The notes: generated from the sequence alone by a model not told the origin. Numbered from the stretch's first letter, positions 36,635 to 45,693 are shown. The stretch is DNA of 64,000 nucleotides from Algoriphagus chordae (GCF_003254055.1 NZ_QKZT01000002.1:1-64000); one strand, 5' to 3'. Numbers and translations are program-made.

Positions 36635-37999
36635 TTACTTTAATCGCTCGATTGCTTCCTCCAAACTTAGGCTTTCTTGAGCCCCAGTCTCTAGATTTTT
36701 CAAGGCTATTTCATTTGCTTCAATTTCTGAATCACCACAAATCCCAACAAACGGAATAGCTTTCTTGGAAGCAAAGTCAAGTTGCTTTTTCATTTTAGTC
36801 AGATCAGGATAAAGCTCTGCCTTGATTCCAGCTGCTCTAAACTTCTTCAATAAACTCAAAGCGTAGACAAATGCTTTCTGATCAAAGTGAGTCAACAAAA
36901 CTTTGGTGCTTTGGATACTGTCATCTGGAAATAAGTCTAGCTCCTCCAACACATCGTACAAGCGATCTACTCCAAAGGAAAAACCAACTCCAGACATCTT
37001 CTCCTTAAGTCCGAAATTTTCAGTCAAATTATCATATCGACCACCACCACTGACGGATCCAATGGAGACATGGTTCACTTTAACCTCGAAAATCGCTCCT
37101 GTATAATACGAAAGTCCACGAGCCAGCATGATATCCAAATCTACAAAGTCCAGATTTTCACCCATTCCTGTCAAGATCTCAAATACTTCCTCCAACTCAG
37201 TTACTCCCTGAAGTCCAATCTCACTCGTAGCAAGGAATTCCTTCAGGAAACTCAGCTTCCCTGCTTGGTCAGCTTCCAACTTCACAAGCGGAGCTAATTT
37301 CTCTATAGAATCAGCCGCAAAGCCTCGCTCGCTCAATTCTTCCTTGACTTTCTCCCAACCTATTTTGTCTAGCTTATCTATAGCTACGCAAAGTGGTGCT
37401 TCTTTTCCAGCTTCACCAATTGCCTCAGAAATCCCAGTCAGAATCTTTCGGTTATTCAGTTTGATGCTGTAATCCTTCAGTTTCAATTTTTCAAAAACAG
37501 CTCTGATCATCAGGATAATTTCTGCTTCGCAAAGCAAGCTATCCGTCCCTACCACATCTGCATCACATTGATAAAACTCTCGATATCTGCCCTTTTGCGG
37601 GCGATCCGCACGCCAGACAGGTTGAATCTGAAAACGCTTGAAAGGAAATGTCAAATCATTTCGATTCATCACGACAAAGCGAGCAAAGGGAACAGTTAGG
37701 TCGTAACGGAGGCCTTTTTCAGAGACTTTAGGCAAAGTTTGTTTGTAGCCATTTTGCAGATCCACTTCCCCTACATTCTTCAGGTAATCACCACTATTCA
37801 AAATCTTAAAAAGCAGTTGATCTCCCTCATCACCATATTTCCCAGTCAGTGTATTGAGGTTCTCCATCGCAGGAGTCTCTATCTGATTGAAGCCAAAAAG
37901 TTGAAAAGTACCTTTGATAGAATCGAGAATATAATTTCTTCTGGCCATCTGAATGGTTCCAAAATCTCTGGTTCCTTTTGGCAGACTTGGCTTTTGCAT
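36635..37999 (-). CDS. hisS: histidyl-tRNA synthetase
   Basis: Charges tRNA-His. The class II landmarks are present: motif 1 GFNQIETPAME, motif 2 FQIQPVWRADRPQKGRYREFYQCDAD, the histidine A loop LARGLSYYTGAIFEV and motif 3 SGVGFSFGVDRL. The C-terminal anticodon-binding domain covers about residues 350-454. Length is normal. A -7-like TAAATTTG lies upstream on the minus strand. Confidence 0.98.
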   Translation of the reverse strand: MQKPSLPKGTRDFGTIQMARRNYILDSIKGTFQLFGFNQIETPAMENLNTLTGKYGDEGDQLLFKILNSGDYLKNVGEVDLQNGYKQTLPKVSEKGLRYDLTVPFARFVVMNRNDLTFPFKRFQIQPVWRADRPQKGRYREFYQCDADVVGTDSLLCEAEIILMIRAVFEKLKLKDYSIKLNNRKILTGISEAIGEAGKEAPLCVAIDKLDKIGWEKVKEELSERGFAADSIEKLAPLVKLEADQAGKLSFLKEFLATSEIGLQGVTELEEVFEILTGMGENLDFVDLDIMLARGLSYYTGAIFEVKVNHVSIGSVSGGGRYDNLTENFGLKEKMSGVGFSFGVDRLYDVLEELDLFPDDSIQSTKVLLTHFDQKAFVYALSLLKKFRAAGIKAELYPDLTKMKKQLDFASKKAIPFVGICGDSEIEANEIALKNLETGAQESLSLEEAIERLK

Positions 38000-38024
38000 A
38001 GCTTGTTTTTTGGTGATTAGCTGC

Positions 38025-38032
38025 CAAATTTA
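38025..38032 (-). promoter_or_regulatory. -7 element of hisS
   Basis: The minus strand reads TAAATTTG, a perfect TAnnTTTG, 26 bases before the hisS ATG. No convincing TTTG was seen at the -33 position. Confidence 0.4.
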
Positions 38033-38093
38033 TTCAAAAAAAAGGAAACGCCCCTTGAAATGGTGGAAGTCAAAGAATTAAATCCCAAATTAA

Positions 38094-38126
38094 TTTAGGC
38101 TAAAAAGAAATCTTTATTTACTTTTG
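38094..38126 (+). promoter_or_regulatory. promoter of the 47-aa basic protein gene
   Basis: TACTTTTG at 38119-38126 is a perfect -7 element, and TTTA at 38094-38097 lies 21 bases before it. Transcription would begin near 38133, about 33 bases before the ATG. Confidence 0.5.
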
Positions 38127-38165
38127 CGACTCGTTTCGAAACAATACTATTAAAAATATACGACC

Positions 38166-38309
38166 ATGGCAGTTACTACACTGAAGAGAAAGCTTAAAAG
38201 AAAAAGACAAACTCAGACCACACGTGTGATTAAGATCAAGCAATTGTCTGCTCAGCCTGTAATCAGAAACGTGGACGTTGAAGAGCTTAAGAAGTCTTTC
38301 GCGAAATAA
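38166..38309 (+). CDS. 47-aa very basic conserved-type protein
   Basis: This short frame encodes 47 residues with 16 lysines and arginines, starting MAVTTLKRKLKRKRQTQTTR and ending LKKSFAK. It has its own promoter ahead and a strong terminator directly behind, which makes it a convincing gene in spite of its size. The charge and length resemble small ribosome- or nucleoid-associated proteins. I recognise similar small proteins only as hypothetical in Cytophagales. It is divergent from hisS. Confidence 0.82.
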   Translation: MAVTTLKRKLKRKRQTQTTRVIKIKQLSAQPVIRNVDVEELKKSFAK

Positions 38310-38332
38310 TATTTATTTCAGCAAAAACATAG

Positions 38333-38358
38333 AAGGCGGTCATTTGATCGCCTTTTTT
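38333..38358 (+). terminator. terminator of the 47-aa protein gene
   Basis: AAGGCGGTC (38333-38341) pairs with GATCGCCTT (38346-38354), including one G-T pair, over a 4-base loop, followed by a T run. Confidence 0.85.
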
Positions 38359-38549
38359 CGTTTATTTTTTTTTATAACTGCGAGGAGGTCGCAGACTGTT
38401 TCGCAGAGAGCGCTGTTCGTTACTACTGAAGTTATTTTAAAACAGGGTAGTTCCCCCTCTTTTAAAGGGTAAGGGGGATTTTGGTTTTTTAGAACAGGAA
38501 AAGTAATCAGTAAAACCGGAGTCTCTTACAAAAAGAAATCCTCGTAGTT

Positions 38550-38573
38550 GTCCTGCTTCTCCAGAAGCTGGAC
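38550..38573. repeat. 24-nt hairpin, copy 2
   Basis: GTCCTGCTTCT and AGAAGCTGGAC with CC at the centre; the arms have one mismatch. It matches the element at 8903-8926 in 21 of 24 positions. Confidence 0.6.
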
Positions 38574-38598
38574 TTTAATTTTATCCCTCGATCTTCGA

Positions 38599-38937
38599 CA
38601 CCTCTCACTTTTCACTTCTCACTTCTCACTTCTCACTTCTCACCTCTTATAATCAACTAAACTAAAGAACTGCTCACTGCGACTGACCACTGTTGTAGCT
38701 GAGACCGATCCCGATACGCATCCAGACTAAGGGCACCTTTAACTTTTCACATCTCACCTCTCACTTCTTACCTCTTACATACATACACTAAGAAAACAGG
38801 ACACTGTCCTACCAACCACTGCAACTGAAGACTAAGAGCACCTCTCACTTTTCACATCTCACCTCTTACAATCACCTAAACTAGAGAACTGCTCACTGTG
38901 ACTGTAAACTGTGACTGACCACTGTGACTGTAAACTG
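38599..38937. repeat. three degenerate CTCAC/ACTG low-complexity repeat units
   Basis: The spacer between the 47-aa gene and the phosphodiesterase gene carries three related units at about 38599-38695, 38732-38828 and 38837-38935. Each starts with a pyrimidine-rich part built from CTTTTCAC, TTCTCAC and TCTCACC words (five consecutive TTCTCAC-like steps at 38611-38645), then an AC-rich part with ACTAAA..GAACTGCTCACTG and ACTGTGACTG words. There is no protein frame and no regular spacer, so it is not a CRISPR array. Bases 38359-38598 hold no gene. Confidence 0.7.
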
Positions 38938-38968
38938 AAACCATTTCTCACTTTTCACAACTAACTAC

Positions 38969-39478
38969 TCACAAAACCTTCCCCCTCTTCCCCAATTCCA
39001 CCACTCGGAGATTTTTTATTTGCCCCGCGTCCAAATCAAAAAGCAACATCGTTCGCATCACATGAAAACCATGCTGACCTATGGCTCCTGGATTCATGTA
39101 CAGACAGTTTACCGCCTTATCGAATTCCACCTTGCAAATATGTGAGTGCCCACAAATGAAAAGATTAGGAGCAGATTCTTTGATTTTAGCTTTGATGCCC
39201 GTAGCGTAGCGGGGAGGTTTGCCCCCGATGTGTGTCATCAGCACCTTCACTCCGTCTAGCATGAATTCCTGCCACTCAGGATAAGATTGCTGCATTGACT
39301 TATCATCAATATTCCCAAAAACTGCCCGTACAGGTTTCCCCGCGGGTAAAGCATCCATTACCTCAAAACTCCCAATATCACCTGCATGCCAAATCTCATC
39401 TACTTCTTTTAAGTAGGAAAGCGTTTTGCTATCTATATAACTATGAGAATCTGAGATGAGAGCGATCTTGGTAGGCAT
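38969..39478 (-). CDS. YfcE/MJ0936-type metallophosphodiesterase
   Basis: A 169-aa single-domain calcineurin-like phosphoesterase. The two-metal site is complete: DSH (10-12), GD (33-34), GN (55-56), MTHIGG and CGHSHI. Family members split phosphodiester bonds, often cyclic nucleotides or phospholipid heads; the substrate is unknown. It has no signal peptide. The low-complexity repeat spacer lies directly downstream. Confidence 0.93.
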   Translation of the reverse strand: MPTKIALISDSHSYIDSKTLSYLKEVDEIWHAGDIGSFEVMDALPAGKPVRAVFGNIDDKSMQQSYPEWQEFMLDGVKVLMTHIGGKPPRYATGIKAKIKESAPNLFICGHSHICKVEFDKAVNCLYMNPGAIGQHGFHVMRTMLLFDLDAGQIKNLRVVELGKRGKVL

Positions 39479-39547
39479 TTGAACTTAATCTTGCTAAATT
39501 TTCATTTCAATATGGATCAGCAATATTTCACATCAAACTCATAAACC

Positions 39548-39946
39548 ATGAAACTTCAAAAATTTCTTTTCATTCTACTAACGCTCGCTTTCTTCAAAAT
39601 CGACTTTAGCCAGGCTCAAACTTCCGAAGTCAAAGCGCTTAGTGCGGCAGATTTTGAAGGATTAATGAAAAACAAAGGCGCTGTACGAGTAATCGATGTG
39701 CGTACCCCAGACGAAATGGCTGATGGACACATTCAAGGCGCGATAAATCTTGATTATAAAAATGACAATTTCAAAACTGAGATTGCCAAGCTACCAAAAA
39801 ACAGAACCTACCTACTCTATTGCAAAACAGGTATACGTTCTGGAGATGCCTCTGCTGCAATGAAGGCAGCAGGATTTACTCATCTCTATTCTTTGGACGG
39901 AGGAATCGAGGCTTGGCAGGAAGCAGGAAAACCCATAGAAAAATGA
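39548..39946 (+). CDS. exported rhodanese-like protein
   Basis: A signal peptide (KFLFILLTLAFFKIDFSQAQ, residues 5-24) is followed by one rhodanese domain with the catalytic Cys92 in LLYCKTGIRSGD and the opening RVIDVRTPDEM. Length 132 aa fits a single periplasmic sulfurtransferase or sulfur carrier. Its TGA overlaps the start of the aldehyde dehydrogenase gene by 4 bases, so the two are translationally coupled. Confidence 0.93.
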   Translation: MKLQKFLFILLTLAFFKIDFSQAQTSEVKALSAADFEGLMKNKGAVRVIDVRTPDEMADGHIQGAINLDYKNDNFKTEIAKLPKNRTYLLYCKTGIRSGDASAAMKAAGFTHLYSLDGGIEAWQEAGKPIEK

Positions 39947-41313
39947 CACTTATCAAATCAATCAACCCATATTCAGGAGAATTACTAGCTGAATTTCATC
40001 CATTGACTGGAAAAGAAATTGAGGAAAAGCTAAGCGCAGGATCAGTTGCGCTTTCGATGTGGAAGGAAACAGATTTTGCAAAAAGAGCGGAGTTGATGAA
40101 CAATGCCGCAAGGGTACTGAAAGACAACCGAGATAAATACGCCCGAATTATTTCTTTGGAGATGGGAAAAGTACTCAAAGAATCTCTCGCCGAGGTAGAC
40201 AAATGTGCTTGGGTATGCGAATACTATGCAGAGAGGGCCGCAGACTTTCTTAAGGCTGAACCCATAGAATTGCCAGATAGCAAAAAAGCGAAGGTTATCC
40301 ATCAACCACTTGGAATTATCCTGGCCGTGATGCCTTGGAATTTTCCATTTTGGCAGGTATTCCGCTTCGCTGCCCCGACCTTGATGGCCGGAAACGTAGG
40401 CCTGTTGAAACACGCTTCGAATGTCCCTCAGTGCTCCTTGGCAATCGAGGAAGTTTTTACACTCGCGGGTTTTCCTGCGGGAACTTTCCAGAGTCTTTTG
40501 ATTGATTCAAAAACGACTACCAAACTGATCGAAGACGATAGGATCAAGGCTGTCACACTCACCGGTAGTGAAAAAGCTGGTGCATCAATCGCAGCGGCTG
40601 CAGGAAAACAGATAAAAAAATCTTTGCTCGAACTGGGAGGCTCTGATCCATTCATCGTCCTTAAAGATGCTAACATTAAAAAAGCAGCTGAAACAGCCGT
40701 GAAATCCAGAATGCTCAACTTCGGTCAAAGCTGTATTGCTGCCAAGAGATTTATCATCGAGGAGGATGTGTATGAGGAATTCCTCGCACTATTTGTTGAG
40801 CATTTCAGAAATCTGAAACAAGGAGATCCAATGGATGAAGATTCTGATTTCGCCTGCATGGCAAGAGCGGACTTGGCAGAGGAACTGTACAAACAAGTGG
40901 ACAAATCTATCAAGGCTGGTGCCACCTTACTTTACGGAGGAGAGAAATCAGAAGAAGGCTCGGCTTTATTTCAACCTGCGATTTTAGCGGACATTCCCAC
41001 CACAGCTCCAGCTTACTATGAAGAGCTTTTTGGACCTGTAGCAACTATTTTCAAAGTGAAAAACCAGGAGGATGCTATCGCATTAGCCAATGATTCTGAG
41101 TTTGGATTAGGCGCATCTATATGGTCCGAAGACAAGGAAAAAGCCGAACACTTGGCAAGCCAAATTGAAAGTGGTGCAGTCTTCATAAACTCCATGGTAG
41201 CCTCCAATCCACACCTCCCTTTTGGGGGAGTGAAGAAATCTGGATTCGGCAGAGAATTGAGCAGATATGGGATTTTAGAGTTCGTTAATTCAAAAACAGT
41301 GTACTTGGGCTAA
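39943..41313 (+). CDS. NAD(P)-dependent succinate-semialdehyde dehydrogenase family protein
   Basis: The start is the ATG at 39943 (456 aa, MTLIKSINPYSGELL), which overlaps the rhodanese stop codon as ATGA; an in-frame extension upstream is only the shifted reading of the rhodanese gene. The aldehyde dehydrogenase residues are complete: cofactor contacts MPWNFPFW (130-137) and GS 208-209, Glu230 in LELGGSDPF and the catalytic Cys264 in GQSCIAAKR. The short form and wording resemble GabD1/Sad enzymes oxidising succinate semialdehyde. Substrate is inferred only from similarity. Confidence 0.92.
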   Translation: MTLIKSINPYSGELLAEFHPLTGKEIEEKLSAGSVALSMWKETDFAKRAELMNNAARVLKDNRDKYARIISLEMGKVLKESLAEVDKCAWVCEYYAERAADFLKAEPIELPDSKKAKVIHQPLGIILAVMPWNFPFWQVFRFAAPTLMAGNVGLLKHASNVPQCSLAIEEVFTLAGFPAGTFQSLLIDSKTTTKLIEDDRIKAVTLTGSEKAGASIAAAAGKQIKKSLLELGGSDPFIVLKDANIKKAAETAVKSRMLNFGQSCIAAKRFIIEEDVYEEFLALFVEHFRNLKQGDPMDEDSDFACMARADLAEELYKQVDKSIKAGATLLYGGEKSEEGSALFQPAILADIPTTAPAYYEELFGPVATIFKVKNQEDAIALANDSEFGLGASIWSEDKEKAEHLASQIESGAVFINSMVASNPHLPFGGVKKSGFGRELSRYGILEFVNSKTVYLG

Positions 41314-41396
41314 ACAATCAGGGATTAAACGGCCTTAATTTTTGGTTTTGGCCAATTCCTTTCTATTTTTACGAGCCAAATTTTAGTCATAAACTA

Positions 41397-42377
41397 ATGA
41401 GAGAAATACAGTTTCGTGAAGCCCTCCGAGAGGCATTGTCCGAAGAAATGAGACGCGATAAAGACGTTTTTTTGATGGGCGAAGAAGTCGCTGAATACAA
41501 CGGAGCCTACAAAGTATCCCAAGGGATGCTGGATGAGTTTGGTCCAGACCGTGTATATGACACTCCTATCGCTGAGCTTGGTTTCTCTGGGCTGGCTGTT
41601 GGTGCTGCGATGAATGGCCTCAAGCCTATCGTCGAGTTCATGACCTTCAACTTCTCTTTGGTAGCTATTGATCAGATCATCAACTCTGCAGCTAAGATGC
41701 TTGCTATGTCTGGTGGAGCATATAGTGTACCTGTAGTTTTCAGAGGTCCGACTGGTAATGCTGGTCAGCTGGGTGCTACGCACTCGTCTAATTTCGAAAA
41801 CTGGTTTGCTAATACCCCAGGTCTGAAGGTGATCGTTCCTTGCAATCCTTATGATGCTAAAGGCTTATTGAAGGCCGCCATTCGTGACCCTGATCCAGTG
41901 ATTTTCATGGAATCAGAAGTGATGTATGGTGACAAAGGCGAAGTGCCTGAGGGAGAGTATTTACTTCCTATTGGAGTAGCTGATGTGAAAAGAAAAGGAA
42001 AAGACGTTACTGTGATTTCCTTCGGGAAAATGATGAAAGTTGCACTTCAAGCTGCCGAAGAAATGGCAAAAGAAGGCATCGAAGCTGAAGTCATTGATCT
42101 TCGTACAGTGAGACCTATCGATTATGCTACATGCGTGGAATCTGTAAAGAAAACCAATCGTGTAGTCATCGTAGAGGAAGCTAACCCAATTGCAGGTATT
42201 TCATCTGAATTGACTTATCACTTCCAGCGTTATGCCTTTGATTACCTAGATTCTCCAGTGATACGTGTAAACTCCATGGACATTCCTTTGAGTTACTCTC
42301 CTACTTACATTGAAGCTACTTTGCCAAATGTGAAGAGAACCGTAGATGCAATCAAGAAAGTTTGTTATAAAGACTAG
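41397..42377 (+). CDS. pdhB: pyruvate dehydrogenase E1 component beta subunit
   Basis: The 326-aa protein is a transketolase-type E1 beta: MREIQFREALREALSEEM, FLMGEEVAEYNGAYKVSQG, GFSGLAVGAAMNGLKPIVEF, and the C-terminal VIDLRTVRPID and IVEEANPIAGI blocks. It pairs with an E1 alpha chain encoded elsewhere (common in Bacteroidota) to oxidise pyruvate with thiamine diphosphate. It lies 83 bases after the dehydrogenase gene and ends at a strong terminator. Confidence 0.96.
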   Translation: MREIQFREALREALSEEMRRDKDVFLMGEEVAEYNGAYKVSQGMLDEFGPDRVYDTPIAELGFSGLAVGAAMNGLKPIVEFMTFNFSLVAIDQIINSAAKMLAMSGGAYSVPVVFRGPTGNAGQLGATHSSNFENWFANTPGLKVIVPCNPYDAKGLLKAAIRDPDPVIFMESEVMYGDKGEVPEGEYLLPIGVADVKRKGKDVTVISFGKMMKVALQAAEEMAKEGIEAEVIDLRTVRPIDYATCVESVKKTNRVVIVEEANPIAGISSELTYHFQRYAFDYLDSPVIRVNSMDIPLSYSPTYIEATLPNVKRTVDAIKKVCYKD

Positions 42378-42397
42378 TCAAACATATTCTATATTTC

Positions 42398-42435
42398 AAA
42401 GCCCGACTTCATTTATTTGAAGTCGGGCTTTTTTG
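42398..42435 (+). terminator. terminator of pdhB
   Basis: AAAGCCCGACTTCA (42398-42411) pairs perfectly with TGAAGTCGGGCTTT (42418-42431), loop 6, with a T tail. Confidence 0.92.
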
Positions 42436-42630
42436 TTTCTAATTGTAATCGTGCTTCGAACTAAAAAAGGATCGGACGCAGTCAATAAACTACATTAGCT
42501 AGGCAATAAGCCTGTTCGCCGACCAGGAAGGTCTTAAGACTTATTCCAAGAAATCAGCTGTTAATCGAAAGGTGCAGCGTGACTTCAACTTCGCTACCAA
42601 TGACAGATTGATTTGAGGACATCAAAAGCT

Positions 42631-42720
42631 GGTCAGTTCGAGCACCCGAGAGACGGGAGTCTAGAGGTTCGAGAACCTTTCGATTTCGAGACTCTCGTCT
42701 CTCAAGTGCTCAAGGTGACC
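42631..42720. repeat. long imperfect inverted repeat
   Basis: In the 578-base spacer after pdhB, GAGCAC..GAGAGACG.GAGTCT (42640-42662) pairs with AGACTC.CGTCTCTC..GTGCTC (42689-42711), with only a CC/AA mismatch pair and one G-T pair. Outside it GGTCA (42631-42635) pairs with TGACC (42716-42720), and inside it AGGTTC/GAACCT makes a nested hairpin. The fold is about 90 bases long and ends well before the next terminator. Nothing else in 42436-42630 or 42721-42886 was recognised. Confidence 0.7.
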
Positions 42721-42886
42721 ATGGTTATGGTTCCAAAACAAATTACTGTCATTTCATTTTTGTATGCTCAAAGAATAGTTAATACTCAGTTTGGCAACCT
42801 ATAAACCAATCCACTACACAAAACGAAGCACCTATACTCATCGCATAGCCTCTTGCTCTCAGTAGGCTTAAAAATCACCGAGCATA

Positions 42887-42920
42887 AAAAAGCCCGCCCT
42901 TAGTGAAGGACGGGTTTTTT
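42887..42920 (-). terminator. terminator of the TonB-dependent receptor gene
   Basis: CCCGCCCTT (42893-42901) pairs with AAGGACGGG (42906-42914) with one mismatch, loop 4; A and T runs lie on the two sides. On the minus strand it ends the receptor gene 36 bases past its stop. Confidence 0.75.
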
Positions 42921-42955
42921 CTCTTGTAACCCAATCTACTATTTACTGTCTTTAA

Positions 42956-45466
42956 TTATTTGTTTTGCTGCATTTCAGCGCCTTCGCTTCCACCACCTTT
43001 TAAGTCATCGTTATTCACCGATTTCTTCTTTCTGGTTTTCTGGTCAACACTTAGCTTACCGATTCTGTAGCTGAAGTTGATTTTGAAGTTCATATTACGC
43101 ATGATGTTCGTGCTATTCTGAACGATTGTAGGCGTGATGATTTCATTTTTCATCTTGAACTCCTTGGTAAAGAAGTTATCTGCACCGAATCCAATGGTTC
43201 CTCTTTTCTCATCAAACTGCTTGTTAAGGCCAATTCCGTACATGTAGAATCCACCAGAAGTACCTTGCAATTGAACTCTATTACCTCTAGCAAAAGTAAA
43301 GGCCTGAACCTGCCAGTCTTTAGGAAGAGTGTAGTTACCAAACATTCTACCACTGACAACAAAACCTTCATTAGAAGCTGCGTACTTTGGATCTGTAAGA
43401 CCATTGTCCAACATCGCATAGTATGCATCCACACTACCGTTCAAGGAGAATTTATCTCCCAAACTGATATTGGTAAAGATGTTAGTACCTACCGCTCTTT
43501 CGTGTCCGATATTATCATAACCAGTATAGATCACGCCATCTTCTGCTACAGTTCTCACGGATTGGATCGAACCTGTCGTGTTTCTAAAGAATCCTGAGAA
43601 ACTTACCATAGTATTTTTGAAGAAAGTACTATAACCTAACTCATAATTATCAGTGAATTCTGGATCCAAGTCTGGATTACCCTGAGAAACCTGAAGCGGG
43701 TTTGAAGCATCAATATTCGGATTCAAATACCTTAGTGATGGACGAGAAATTCTTCTGTTGTAAGAAGCCTTGATCATATTGCCATTACTTAACTTTCTAC
43801 TCAAATTCAAACTTGGAACTAGTGTTCCGTAGGCAGGAATATCAGCAGTAGTCGTTTCAGTTTTGAAATCGGCATTGATTGTTGTGTATTCGTATCTCAA
43901 CCCTGGCTTGATAGTATAATTCTTCAAGAGTGTAGCTGTATAAGAAACATAACCTGCTGTCACGTTCTGATCATAGCTAAACTCATTACTCAAGTTTGGA
44001 TTCATATCCTCTACATAATCACCCTCTGCTCCATCTGCCTGAAAGTAAGCAAAGTCAGAGTATGCTTTTCTCAAAATATTCTTAGCTCCATATTCCAAAA
44101 TTGATTTACCATCTTTTCCTATAGGCTCTACAAAGTCAAGCTGAATTGTAAACTCTTCGTTCTTGCTAGGGTTGTCATTCTTCAATCTTGAATCAATTGT
44201 AGACATATCTTCTTCAAAAAGTGTATTCACAAAAGAATTCTCACCATTGTTACTGCTATACAAGGTCAAAACGGAGATCTCTTTCCCTTTCTTCTCAAAG
44301 GTCTTAGTGTAGTTCAGGCTGACATCTACTGAATTTGAATTGTCTTTGGTATTTGTCTCCCTGAGTGCATTTCTCATCAAATTCCCATCTACATAATTCT
44401 GAGTCTGGAAGTCATTTTGAGAGTTACTTCTGTTTCTGATTCCAAAATTGACTGCGGCAGTTAAGAAGTTATACTTATTAACCTCGTAATCAACGCCGAA
44501 ATTATATCTCCCAAAAAGGTAATTACTCTTCGTATCTGCACTTTGAATTACTGAAGATATTGTCCCATCATCATTCGTAGTCATTTGAGTGTTTTCAAAA
44601 CTTCCGTTGACATTGTAACCTGCTCTACCATACCCACCTAAGGTAAATCCGAATTTACCTTTTCTAGCACTGGCGTTTAATCCAAAATCAGAACCTCTCA
44701 AACCAGCTCCTGTACGGATATTGGCAGACATCCCCTGAAGGTTATTCTTTTTAGTAACAATATTGATCACACCAGAAGTACCTTCTGCATCATACTTGGC
44801 AGAAGGAGATGTGATTACTTCCACTGCTTTGATTTCGTCTGCAGGGATTTGCTTTAGTGCATCAGTAATGCTGCTTGCCGCAATTGCTGAAGGTCTTCCA
44901 TCAATCAACACGGTAATATTGCTGGATCCTCTCATGGATACATTGCCGTCCAAATCAACAGAAAGCATCGGTACTCTTCTTAGTACATCTGTACCATCAC
45001 CACCGGCTGTAGTCTTATCGTTCTCTGCTTTGTAGATCGTACGATCCACACGCTCTTCGATCAAATCTCTCTGACCTTGTACTGTCACCTCCTCTAGTGC
45101 TAGTCCTTCATCAGACATTTCAATCTCACCAATATTCACATCACCTGTCTTAGATACTACTTGTATTCCGCTTACAGTTTTTGTTTCATAGCCCAAAAAG
45201 CTGATTTTCAAATCATAAGACCCCGGATCCATTCCCGTGATGATGAACTTACCGTCTCCATCGGCTACGGCTCCAGCGACATTAGTGTCACTTCCTGCAG
45301 CATAAAGTGCAGCAGTAGCATAAGGAACTGCCTCTCCAGTTTCTACATCTTTGGCTACACCAACGATTTTGGATGGTGAGGTTACTTTCCCTGTCGTCTG
45401 CTGGGCCATCAGGCCAGTGGTGCTGATCAGAAAAAGAACTGCGATAATGTTAAATAATTTTTTCAT
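42956..45466 (-). CDS. TonB-dependent receptor with carboxypeptidase-like N-terminal domain
   Basis: The start is the ATG at 45466 (MKKLFNIIAVLFLISTTGLMAQ, 836 aa), which gives a clear signal peptide; seven residues further upstream are rejected. After a regulatory-like beta domain (IVGVAKDVETGEAVPYATAAL) comes a plug region (DVLRRVPMLSVDLDGNVSMRGSSNITVLIDGRPS, read in parts) and a large barrel of the outer-membrane beta-barrel family. No SusD partner is next to it. It is divergent from the LytS-type kinase gene, a common arrangement where the sensor system controls the barrel gene or envelope functions. The ligand is unknown. Confidence 0.93.
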   Translation of the reverse strand: MKKLFNIIAVLFLISTTGLMAQQTTGKVTSPSKIVGVAKDVETGEAVPYATAALYAAGSDTNVAGAVADGDGKFIITGMDPGSYDLKISFLGYETKTVSGIQVVSKTGDVNIGEIEMSDEGLALEEVTVQGQRDLIEERVDRTIYKAENDKTTAGGDGTDVLRRVPMLSVDLDGNVSMRGSSNITVLIDGRPSAIAASSITDALKQIPADEIKAVEVITSPSAKYDAEGTSGVINIVTKKNNLQGMSANIRTGAGLRGSDFGLNASARKGKFGFTLGGYGRAGYNVNGSFENTQMTTNDDGTISSVIQSADTKSNYLFGRYNFGVDYEVNKYNFLTAAVNFGIRNRSNSQNDFQTQNYVDGNLMRNALRETNTKDNSNSVDVSLNYTKTFEKKGKEISVLTLYSSNNGENSFVNTLFEEDMSTIDSRLKNDNPSKNEEFTIQLDFVEPIGKDGKSILEYGAKNILRKAYSDFAYFQADGAEGDYVEDMNPNLSNEFSYDQNVTAGYVSYTATLLKNYTIKPGLRYEYTTINADFKTETTTADIPAYGTLVPSLNLSRKLSNGNMIKASYNRRISRPSLRYLNPNIDASNPLQVSQGNPDLDPEFTDNYELGYSTFFKNTMVSFSGFFRNTTGSIQSVRTVAEDGVIYTGYDNIGHERAVGTNIFTNISLGDKFSLNGSVDAYYAMLDNGLTDPKYAASNEGFVVSGRMFGNYTLPKDWQVQAFTFARGNRVQLQGTSGGFYMYGIGLNKQFDEKRGTIGFGADNFFTKEFKMKNEIITPTIVQNSTNIMRNMNFKINFSYRIGKLSVDQKTRKKKSVNNDDLKGGGSEGAEMQQNK

Positions 45467-45638
45467 TTGTAGTAGATAGTTTCTCAATTGGATTGGTGAT
45501 TGAAAGTTGACTTTTGTTTCTCTGAAGCCCCTTCTTGTTCACCTGTTAATTTCGATATATTGGGCCTCGTGCTTATTGATACCCCAAAACAACAGGGTTT
45601 GTTTCGCACTTTTTCTGGTAATAGACAGAAGCGGTAGT

Positions 45639-45693
45639 TTCGTCGACAAACAGCCCTATTCATCGGACAAAAAGGAAATTCTAACCGACGAAT
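45639..45693. promoter_or_regulatory. repeated TTC(G/A)TCG words between receptor and kinase genes
   Basis: In the 336-base divergent spacer, TTCGTCGACAAA (45639-45650) and TTCATCGGACAAA (45659-45671) start 20 bases apart, and CCGACGAAT at 45685-45693 is the reverse complement of ATTCGTCGG. These could be binding sites of the neighbouring LytTR regulator or another factor. The rest of 45467-45802 shows no gene. Confidence 0.4.

Noticed and set aside
38599..38937. CRISPR array suspected from repeated CTCAC words
   Set aside because: The repeat units are degenerate and unequal, there are no constant-length unique spacers, and no cas genes occur in the window.
39820..39942. Longer frame of the aldehyde dehydrogenase beginning inside the rhodanese gene
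   Set aside because: The first 41 residues are only the shifted reading of the rhodanese gene. The ATG at 39943 overlaps its stop codon as ATGA and matches the start of the family.
45467..45487. Longer start of the TonB-dependent receptor
   Set aside because: The extra seven residues before MKKLFNII disturb the signal peptide, so the ATG at 45466 is preferred.
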